Source: Pseudomonadota bacterium
Lineage (GTDB): Bacteria > Desulfobacterota > Desulfobacteria > Desulfobacterales > RPRI01
NCBI GenBank assembly: GCA_018819005.1
Contig: JAHJQU010000016.1
Span: 1 to 6,449 of the forward strand
Length of the DNA stretch: 6,449 bases
Direction: 5' to 3'
Position numbers and translations under genes: made by a program. Shown piece after piece: positions 1 through 5,396 of this stretch. Within the stretch, counting starts at the first letter, position 1. Each line of letters starts with the position of its first letter. A model generated the notes under the pieces. It searched no databases, was not told where the DNA came from, and was given only the letters and a program-made list of their open reading frames with translations.

Positions 1-157
1 ACGGCTTACCGATATTTAGAAAAGATGGTAGGATACCAGGATAACTGGATACTGATAGTTTATAGTCTTCTGCAGAAAATCGGAACACTGACAATATGCT
101 TATTACCAGAATAGGGACTGTTTTGGAATGATACTTTTTCAAAGCTGTCGCTTTTTA

Positions 158-185
158 TTGACATGTCATTAATATCTAGTAAAAG
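158..185 (+). promoter_or_regulatory. Possible sigma70-type promoter for waaP
   Basis: A perfect -35 hexamer TTGACA lies at 158-163. After a 16-bp spacer there is a poor -10 candidate, TAAAAG, at 180-185 (4 of 6 matches). The -35 overlaps the palindrome TGACATGTCA (159-168), which could be an operator. The position in AT-rich DNA ahead of waaP fits, but the -10 is weak and any AT-rich stretch yields such matches. Confidence 0.28.
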
Positions 186-231
186 TGATGTGGACTTAAA
201 AGAATTATCAATAATTATCAACATATTTTGC

Positions 232-235
232 AGGG
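232..235 (+). promoter_or_regulatory. Ribosome binding site of waaP
   Basis: AGGG at 232-235 sits 7 bases before the ATG at 243. This favours the ATG over the in-frame TTG at 228, which would put the site inside the coding region. Confidence 0.6.
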
Positions 236-242
236 TTGTAAC

Positions 243-1076
243 ATGATTGTTGTGCCTGAAGAATGGGCAAACCGCTTTAAAGGCCGGGACATATTTGACT
301 CTCTTTTTGCAATTGACGGAAAGGTATACCGCAATAAAGAGGGGAGAAAAACCCTTCGTTTTACAATCGACGGCAAAAACTATTTCGGAAAGTTTCACAG
401 CGGGATCGGATGGAAAACCCTTCTTAAAAACCTTATACAATTCCGCACGCCTGTCCTTGGAGCCCGGAATGAATGGATGGCTATAAGGCGGCTTGAACAG
501 CTTGGAATTCATACGATGCGCCTTGTGGGGTATGGCAAAAGAGGGAAAAACCCCGCAAGAGTTCAATCCTTTGTTATTACTGAAGAATTAAAAAACACTA
601 TAAGCCTCGAAGAGTTCTGCCGTAGCTGGACAAAAACACCCCCTTCTTATTCCCTCAAAAAAGCTCTGATAACAAAAGTAGCAGAAACCGCGAGAACTCT
701 TCATGAAAACGGCATTAATCACAGAGATCTGTATATATGCCACTTCCTGTTAGATATAACTTCAGGAATCGACCATATCGACAATAAAAATCCTGTATTG
801 TACCTGATAGATCTTCACCGTGTAAAGTTTCACAGCAACACACCTGTACGATGGAGAATCAAGGATGTCGCTGCCCTCTATTTTTCCAGCATGGATACAG
901 GACTTACAAACCGCGACCTTCTTCGCTTCATAAGAGCTTACAGTAATAAGGAGATCAAAGCCGCTCTTAATGAAAAAAAATTCTGGCAAAAAGTGAAAAG
1001 CCGCGGCAATTCGTTTTATAGCGAATTCAAAAGAAAATACCCTACCGCAATTATCAACTTTGACAGGGAAAGCTGA
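243..1076 (+). CDS. waaP: Lipopolysaccharide core heptose(I) kinase WaaP/RfaP
   Basis: This kinase is expected to phosphorylate heptose I of the LPS inner core in the cytoplasm, using ATP. The 277-residue product aligns with remembered E. coli WaaP almost without gaps from the first residue, including the stretches GKNYF, PVLGA, NEW, NHRD, YICHFLL, IDLHR and YFSSM. It has an atypical protein-kinase fold: likely ATP-binding Lys50, helix-C Glu77, catalytic loop His160-Arg161-Asp162, and Asp190 in IDLHR where ordinary kinases have DFG. The catalytic Asp falls at 162, the number I recall for the E. coli enzyme. This supports the ATG at 243 over the TTG at 228. There is no signal peptide or membrane segment. 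The next gene is 119 bp downstream and unrelated in function, so waaP is probably its own unit or the end of an upstream LPS operon. The family call is secure. The exact sugar phosphorylated is inferred. Confidence 0.93.
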   Translation: MIVVPEEWANRFKGRDIFDSLFAIDGKVYRNKEGRKTLRFTIDGKNYFGKFHSGIGWKTLLKNLIQFRTPVLGARNEWMAIRRLEQLGIHTMRLVGYGKRGKNPARVQSFVITEELKNTISLEEFCRSWTKTPPSYSLKKALITKVAETARTLHENGINHRDLYICHFLLDITSGIDHIDNKNPVLYLIDLHRVKFHSNTPVRWRIKDVAALYFSSMDTGLTNRDLLRFIRAYSNKEIKAALNEKKFWQKVKSRGNSFYSEFKRKYPTAIINFDRES

Positions 1077-1158
1077 AAGCCCCGTCTTTTTCATCACTGC
1101 AACACCTGCTTGTCCGGAAACGACCGGAACCTTTTCCCTCTCTTCCTGATTCTGCTTC

Positions 1159-1187
1159 TTGCATTTTCGTACCACAGTGATTATACT
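1159..1187 (+). promoter_or_regulatory. Possible promoter for the ClpX-like gene, near-leaderless
   Basis: A -10-like TATACT (5 of 6) at 1182-1187 lies 17 bp after a weak -35, TTGCAT, at 1159-1164 (3 of 6). Transcription would begin around 1194, within a few bases of the ATG at 1196. This agrees with the absence of any Shine-Dalgarno sequence there. The rest of the 1077-1195 gap is pyrimidine-rich and shows no strong terminator. Confidence 0.35.
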
Positions 1188-1195
1188 TTTCAACT

Positions 1196-2962
1196 ATGAA
1201 GACCACAGATGAAAAAAGACCGGATCCCGAAGAGATTGAAAAAGAAATCACCAGGTTTCTTGCCAGGAAGTTTGGCGGAACCGTCAGGATTGCTACACCA
1301 TCTCCATCGCCTCAGGAAGATCAGGCTGAAAAAACGGGCAAATCTCATAAAGACGATATAAAATTAAAATTTAATTTAAAACCGGAAGACCTTATTTCTT
1401 ATCTGGATCAGTATATTATAAAGCAGGATGAGGCAAAGGCCGTTCTTTCCACAAAAATATGCACCCATTACAACAGGATCAAAACATTCAAAGCTTCCCC
1501 GGATCTGGAAGGCGAGTTGTTCTGCGGCATTAAAAATAATGTTCTCATGCTTGGTCCAACCGGTGTAGGCAAGACTTATATGATAAAGCTTATAGCCAAA
1601 AAGATCGGAGTCCCTTTCGTAAAAGGTGATGCCACGAAATTCAGTGAAACAGGTTATGTGGGAGGCGATGTTGAAGACCTTGTGAGGGATCTCGTAAGGG
1701 AAGCCGATGAGGATATCGAGCTTGCACAGTTCGGAATAATATATATTGACGAGATTGATAAAATAGCATCCAGCCATAATATAATCGGAGCCGATGTCTC
1801 GCGTACAGGGGTTCAGCGCGCTCTCCTGAAACCCCTTGAAGAGACGGAAATCGATTTAAGGGTGCCTCATGACCCTATATCCATGATCCAGGAAATTGAA
1901 AGATTCCGTAAAACAGGCAAAAAAAGCAGACGGATTGTTAACACAAAGAATATACTTTTCATTGTAAGCGGTGCTTTTACCGATCTTGCCAAAATCATAC
2001 ATAAGCGTATTATCGAAAAGGGTATCGGCTTTGGCGCAACCATCCCCAAAATAAGTGATTATACAAATGCCCTGAAAAATGTAAAATCTGAGGATCTGGT
2101 CGAATTCGGGTTCGAATCGGAATTTGTTGGCCGCCTGCCTGTAAGAGCCGTATTTGAAGAGCTTAACGAGACCGATCTTTTCGATATTCTGAGCAATCCC
2201 AACAATCCAATCATTTTAAGCAAGAAACTCGACTTTGCAGCATATGGAATTGACATCAAATTTGAAAAAAAAGCTCTGCGAATCCTGGCAAAGCAGGCTT
2301 TCGATGAGAATATCGGGGCAAGAGGATTGGTAAGCGCTATTGAAAGGGCTCTTCTTATCTTTGAAAAGCGCCTCCCTTCAACAAACATCAATAAATTTCC
2401 TGTCACAGTAGATGCCATTGAACATTCTAAAGCCTATCTGGAAAGCCTTATATCTCAACCCGGGGAGCAAAACTCTGATAATTATGAAAGGCTTCTCAAA
2501 GAAGAAAAAGAACTGATAAACATTTACCTCCATTCAAACAAAAAAGTCCTTGTTCAGAAATACGCCCTGACATTAACACCATTCCGCATAAATCTGATAG
2601 CCGATTTCTACTCCAAGTATATTATGGATATCGGTGTCATACTTCAAAAAATAAAAACGTTACAGGATGAAATTAAGAATTTTGAATTAAGATTTTTTAA
2701 AAACCATGATATAAACATTGTAATTGAAGACGATGCTATCGATTTTGTTCTTGAACTGATAGTACACTCTTCGGTCAGGCCTGATGATTTTTACAATCAG
2801 ATGAACATCGATTTTGAGTATGGCTTGAAACTCGTCAGGGAAAAAACCGGGAAAAACCGTTTCTTTCTAACACGGCAGGCCCTTATTGACCCTGAAACTT
2901 TTATCAGCTCTCTTATCAGGGATGCACTGAGCGGAGACACAGAACATATGGAAAGGGCTTAA
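1196..2962 (+). CDS. ClpX-like AAA+ unfoldase without zinc domain, with long C-terminal extension
   Basis: This is probably a hexameric ATP-driven unfoldase or remodelling factor of the ClpX branch. In order: an N-terminal segment of about 55 residues without the ClpX Cys4 zinc domain; the AAA+ large domain with Walker A GPTGVGKT (120-127), pore loop GYVG (153-156), Walker B ending Asp185-Glu186, IGF tripeptide (277-279, the ClpP-docking motif in ClpX) and arginine finger Arg313 in FVGRLP; then the small domain with sensor-2 Arg376 in GARGL. The region matching the ClpX RKH loop is replaced by a longer insertion (about 220-250) with a basic run, RKTGKKSRR (238-246). Residues 420-588 are extra: a helical, partly coiled-coil linker, then a stretch (506-574) resembling the small domain. 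At 588 residues it is far longer than ClpX (about 420). An in-frame stop at 1178 and no earlier start codon make ATG 1196 the likely start, although no ribosome binding site is visible. ahbC begins 8 bp after its stop, suggesting co-transcription. It is unlikely to be the housekeeping ClpX; substrate and partner are unknown. Confidence 0.85.
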   Translation: MKTTDEKRPDPEEIEKEITRFLARKFGGTVRIATPSPSPQEDQAEKTGKSHKDDIKLKFNLKPEDLISYLDQYIIKQDEAKAVLSTKICTHYNRIKTFKASPDLEGELFCGIKNNVLMLGPTGVGKTYMIKLIAKKIGVPFVKGDATKFSETGYVGGDVEDLVRDLVREADEDIELAQFGIIYIDEIDKIASSHNIIGADVSRTGVQRALLKPLEETEIDLRVPHDPISMIQEIERFRKTGKKSRRIVNTKNILFIVSGAFTDLAKIIHKRIIEKGIGFGATIPKISDYTNALKNVKSEDLVEFGFESEFVGRLPVRAVFEELNETDLFDILSNPNNPIILSKKLDFAAYGIDIKFEKKALRILAKQAFDENIGARGLVSAIERALLIFEKRLPSTNINKFPVTVDAIEHSKAYLESLISQPGEQNSDNYERLLKEEKELINIYLHSNKKVLVQKYALTLTPFRINLIADFYSKYIMDIGVILQKIKTLQDEIKNFELRFFKNHDINIVIEDDAIDFVLELIVHSSVRPDDFYNQMNIDFEYGLKLVREKTGKNRFFLTRQALIDPETFISSLIRDALSGDTEHMERA

Positions 2963-2970
2963 TTTATAAG

Positions 2971-4155
2971 ATGATCGGAATCTCCAAATTATATTGCGGA
3001 ACAGTGGAACCCTCGGATGCTCTTCGTTACGGGCGCTCCTCCTCAAATCTCCCATCCCACCTCTTGCAGTTTTCACTGGATAAAAAACCTGTTGTCGTAT
3101 GGAACATTACACGGCAGTGCAATTTGAAATGCGTCCACTGCTATGCCCATGCAAAAAGCACCCCGGTTGACGATGAGCTCTCAACTTCAGACGGGATAAA
3201 ACTTATTGATGACCTGGCACAGTTTGGCGCTCCGGTGCTTCTTTTTTCAGGCGGGGAGCCTTTAATGCGGAAGGATCTGCCCGAACTTGCCGGATATGCC
3301 GTGACAAAGGGGATGAGAGCAGTAATCTCTACCAACGGGACACTGATAACAGAGCAGGCTGCAAAAACGCTGAAGGAGATAGGGCTTTCATACGTCGGGA
3401 TAAGTCTTGACGGCATGGAAGATATCAATGATCGTTTCAGAGGTGTCAGGGGTGCTTTCAATTCTGCTCTGGATGGAATCAGAAACTGTATGGACGCAGG
3501 AATTAAAGTGGGCCTTAGATTTACAATCAACAAAAAAAATTTCTTTGAAATCCCCAGGATCTTTAAACTTCTTGAAGAAATGGAAATTCCTAGAGTCTGT
3601 TTCTACCATCTTGTTTATGCAGGCCGCGGCTCAAAGCTTATTGAAGAAGACCTGACCCATGAGGAAACAAGATCGGCAGTAGATACAATAATTGACCACA
3701 CCCAACAACTCCACGATAAGGGCAAGGAGAAAGAGGTCCTGACCGTTGATAACCATTCGGACGGCCCATACCTTTACATGAGGCTCTTGAAGGAAAATCC
3801 TGCGCGGGCAAGGGAAGTCCTTGAGCTTCTGAAGATGAACGAAGGCAACAATTCCGGAAGAGGCATAGGATGTATAAGCTGGAACGGAGATGTACATGCT
3901 GACCAGTTTTGGCGCCATTACAGTTTTGGCAACATAAAGGAAAGACCGTTTTCTGAAATATGGACAGATGTATCCAACCCTCTGATGAAACAGCTCAAAG
4001 AAAAAAAGAAATATGTAAAGGGAAGATGCGTAAATTGCCAGTGGCTTGATATCTGCGCCGGAAATTTCAGAGTCCGGGCGGAAGCCATAACCGGAGACGT
4101 TTGGGCACCTGATCCGGCCTGTTATCTTACCGATCAGGAAATCAGCGGACGATAA
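2971..4155 (+). CDS. ahbC: AhbC, radical-SAM Fe-coproporphyrin III synthase (12,18-didecarboxysiroheme deacetylase)
   Basis: This enzyme is predicted to remove the two acetate side chains (leaving methyls) of 12,18-didecarboxysiroheme, giving Fe-coproporphyrin III in the alternative heme pathway. The 394-residue protein opens with MIGISKLYCG, a start I associate with AhbC. It then has the radical-SAM cluster motif Cys50-x3-Cys54-x2-Cys57 (CNLKCVHC), SAM-binding GGEP (94-97), STNGT (120-124) and SLDG (145-148). The C-terminal region carries a SPASM-like set, Cys353-x2-Cys356-x5-Cys362 followed by AGN and RVRAEA, plus Cys301 and Cys384, likely ligands of an auxiliary 4Fe-4S cluster. NirJ of heme d1 synthesis is a close relative. 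The hemB and ahbD neighbours, and no nir genes in view, favour AhbC. The start is 8 bp after the ClpX-like stop; AAAGGG at 2952-2957 is 13 bases upstream, rather far, so translation may depend on coupling. Oxygen-sensitive chemistry implies an anaerobe. Confidence 0.88.
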   Translation: MIGISKLYCGTVEPSDALRYGRSSSNLPSHLLQFSLDKKPVVVWNITRQCNLKCVHCYAHAKSTPVDDELSTSDGIKLIDDLAQFGAPVLLFSGGEPLMRKDLPELAGYAVTKGMRAVISTNGTLITEQAAKTLKEIGLSYVGISLDGMEDINDRFRGVRGAFNSALDGIRNCMDAGIKVGLRFTINKKNFFEIPRIFKLLEEMEIPRVCFYHLVYAGRGSKLIEEDLTHEETRSAVDTIIDHTQQLHDKGKEKEVLTVDNHSDGPYLYMRLLKENPARAREVLELLKMNEGNNSGRGIGCISWNGDVHADQFWRHYSFGNIKERPFSEIWTDVSNPLMKQLKEKKKYVKGRCVNCQWLDICAGNFRVRAEAITGDVWAPDPACYLTDQEISGR

Positions 4156-4181
4156 AAGACGAATAGAGAGATTTGAGACAT

Positions 4182-4237
4182 AAGCGGCAAGCTGCAACTT
4201 GAAACCTGTGACTTGTAGCCTGAAACTTGAAACTTAA
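4182..4237. repeat. Degenerate heptanucleotide tandem array upstream of hemB
   Basis: Read in steps of seven from 4182, the gap gives eight related units: AAGCGGC, AAGCTGC, AACTTGA, AACCTGT, GACTTGT, AGCCTGA, AACTTGA, AACTTAA. The consensus is close to AACTTGA. A 7-bp inverted repeat, TAAGCGG (4181-4187) and CCGCTTA (4243-4249), brackets the array. Two further heptamers, CACAAAC and CATGAAC (4264-4277), precede the hemB ribosome binding site and resemble units of the array after hemB. The period is clear by eye; the function is unknown. Confidence 0.75.
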
Positions 4238-4263
4238 CTAATCCGCTTAACACTTTTTATAAT
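4234..4263 (+). promoter_or_regulatory. Likely hemB promoter
   Basis: A perfect -10 hexamer TATAAT lies at 4258-4263, with an 18-bp spacer from a -35-like TTAACT at 4234-4239 (4 of 6). Transcription would start near 4270, giving a leader of about 18 bases that just includes the hemB ribosome binding site. The -35 overlaps the last unit of the heptamer array, so the repeat may contribute promoter sequence. It suggests hemB can be expressed independently of ahbC. Confidence 0.5.
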
Positions 4264-4277
4264 CACAAACCATGAAC

Positions 4278-4281
4278 GGAG
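4278..4281 (+). promoter_or_regulatory. Ribosome binding site of hemB
   Basis: GGAG at 4278-4281 sits 6 bases before the ATG at 4288, a normal spacing, and fixes the hemB start. Confidence 0.75.
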
Positions 4282-4287
4282 ATTTTT

Positions 4288-5277
4288 ATGCTATTTCCAG
4301 ACTACAGGCCGAGGCGCCTTAGACAGAATGAAGCTTTCCGGCGAATGATACGTGAGACCGTACTGTCTGTTGACGATCTCATTCTTCCCCTTTTTGCAAT
4401 AGGCGGCAGGGGAGTCAGAAATCCGATTCAATCGATGCCGGGCCATTTTCAGCTTTCAATTGAAAACCTTGTTGAGACATGCAGGAAAGCGTATGAACTG
4501 GGAATACCTGCCGTCATGCTTTTCGGAATACCGGATAAGAAGGATCCGCTGGGGACGAGCGCTTACTCCAAGGACGGTATCGTTCAAAAGGCCGTAAAAG
4601 AAGTAAAAAACAAGCTGCCTGAGCTTGCCGTAATAACGGATGTCTGCCTATGCCAGTACACAGACCACGGCCATTGCGGGATAGTGGACAAGAATACGGT
4701 GGACAACGATGCCACTCTTGAGCTTCTGGCAAAAACCGCTCTTTCTCACGCAAAGGCCGGCGCAGACATGGTAGCGCCCTCTGACATGATGGACGGACGC
4801 GTAGCGGAGATCCGTAATATCCTTGATGAAAACAGCTTAGGCCATATTCCCATCATGTCATATTCGGCAAAATACTGCTCGGCCTATTACGGCCCTTTCA
4901 GGAGTGCGGCTGATTCGGCTCCTAAATTCGGAGACCGCAGAACGTACCAGATGGATCCGGCGAACGGGCTTGAGGCCATACGAGAAGTCACGATGGATAT
5001 AGAAGAAGGGGCCGACATAATAATGATAAAACCGGCTCTTCCCTATCTTGACATCATCTACCGTGTCCGCGAAGAGATCGATCTTCCCATTGCAGCTTAT
5101 AACGTAAGCGGCGAATTTTCCATGATAAAGGCGGCCGAGAAAATGGGATGGATAGACGGGAAAAAAGTAATGATGGAAACCCTGACCTCTATCAAAAGGG
5201 CCGGAGCCGACATGATACTTACCTATTTTGCAATCGAGGCGGCGATGGTAATTAGGGGCAAGGATCGTAAATCGTGA
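4288..5277 (+). CDS. hemB: Delta-aminolevulinic acid dehydratase (porphobilinogen synthase) HemB
   Basis: HemB condenses two 5-aminolevulinate molecules to porphobilinogen in the cytoplasm, the first common step to all tetrapyrroles. The 329-residue protein is of normal family length and complete. Visible signatures are the N-terminal RPRRLR, the zinc-type cysteine set Cys120, Cys122 and Cys130 in DVCLCQYTDHGHC, the Schiff-base lysines Lys195 (SYSAKYCSAYYGPFR) and Lys248 (MIKPALPYLD), and the AAYNVSGE segment. The three cysteines indicate a zinc-dependent active site rather than the magnesium-only (Asp-rich) class. A good ribosome binding site and a likely promoter precede it. The last codons and the TGA (5275-5277) lie inside the downstream heptamer array, so its C-terminal residues (DRKS) appear to be repeat-encoded. 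Placement between ahbC and ahbD ties it to heme and siroheme supply. Confidence 0.96.
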   Translation: MLFPDYRPRRLRQNEAFRRMIRETVLSVDDLILPLFAIGGRGVRNPIQSMPGHFQLSIENLVETCRKAYELGIPAVMLFGIPDKKDPLGTSAYSKDGIVQKAVKEVKNKLPELAVITDVCLCQYTDHGHCGIVDKNTVDNDATLELLAKTALSHAKAGADMVAPSDMMDGRVAEIRNILDENSLGHIPIMSYSAKYCSAYYGPFRSAADSAPKFGDRRTYQMDPANGLEAIREVTMDIEEGADIIMIKPALPYLDIIYRVREEIDLPIAAYNVSGEFSMIKAAEKMGWIDGKKVMMETLTSIKRAGADMILTYFAIEAAMVIRGKDRKS

Positions 5278-5396
5278 ATCGTGAATCGCAAAACGAATAT
5301 CGAATTACGAACCACGAACCACGAACGTCGAATCACGATTTACGAACAACGGATAACAGACCATGAACCACAAACCGGAAACCGGAAATCAGAAAC
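5264..5396. repeat. Long degenerate heptanucleotide array spanning hemB end and ahbD start
   Basis: Read in steps of seven from 5264, nineteen consecutive units keep phase. They include ATCGTAA, ATCGTGA (twice), ATCGCAA, ATCGAAT, TACGAAC, CACGAAC (twice), GTCGAAT, CACGATT, TACGAAC, CATGAAC, CACAAAC, CGGAAAC, CGGAAAT and CAGAAAC. The recurring form is roughly NNCGAAY, drifting to NNNAAAC at the right end. The array contains the last codons and stop of hemB, the whole 85-bp gap, and the first 11 codons of ahbD. There are no spacers and the unit is only 7 bp, so it is not CRISPR. It resembles the short tandem heptamer repeats known from some bacterial genomes. Confidence 0.85.
5265..5345. repeat. 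17-bp inverted repeat within the heptamer array
   Basis: The left arm TCGTAAATCGTGAATCG (5265-5281) pairs with the right arm CGAATCACGATTTACGA (5329-5345) at 16 of 17 positions, with one A-A mismatch. The 47-base interval is itself heptamer repeat. In mRNA this could form a long stem ending 17 bases before the ahbD start. It has no following T-run, so it is not a typical terminator. It may protect mRNA ends or tune read-through between hemB and ahbD. Confidence 0.75.

Larger units (their letters stand above)
1..242. other. AT-rich upstream region, possible tail of a preceding gene
   Basis: No recognisable gene lies here. One plus frame is open from the first base to a TAG at 112-114; its 37 codons end in a hydrophobic stretch (ILIVYSLL then TICLLP). 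This could be the C-terminus of an upstream gene, but it matches no family I know and may be chance. The other two plus frames stop by positions 17 and 44. Positions 31-54 hold three octamers starting GGATA (GGATACCA, GGATAACT, GGATACTG). Positions 115-242 are strongly AT-rich and look like a leader or promoter region for waaP. They include a perfect 10-bp palindrome at 159-168 and a direct repeat AATTATCAA at 203-211 and 213-221, whose copies start 10 bp apart. Confidence 0.4.

Noticed and set aside
228..242. TTG at 228 as the waaP start
   Set aside because: The AGGG ribosome binding site lies downstream of it, and the WaaP alignment begins at the ATG at 243.
60..566. A 168-codon minus-strand reading frame
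   Set aside because: It lies largely opposite waaP, whose protein match is strong over its whole length, and it resembles no known family.
1113..1128. Short inverted repeat TCCGG-AAACGA-CCGGA after waaP, as a terminator
   Set aside because: The stem is only 5 bp and no uninterrupted T-run follows, so it does not support a Rho-independent terminator.
3631..4197. A 188-codon minus-strand reading frame
   Set aside because: It is antisense to the conserved C-terminal half of ahbC and has no recognisable domain.
4181..4258. TAAGCGG/CCGCTTA pair followed by five T residues, as a terminator after ahbC
   Set aside because: The arms are 7 bp with a 55-base loop, and the T-run starts 5 bases after the right arm. 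The T-run is better explained as part of the hemB promoter region.
5264..5396. CRISPR array
   Set aside because: The units are 7 bp, contiguous and degenerate, with no spacers and no cas genes nearby.
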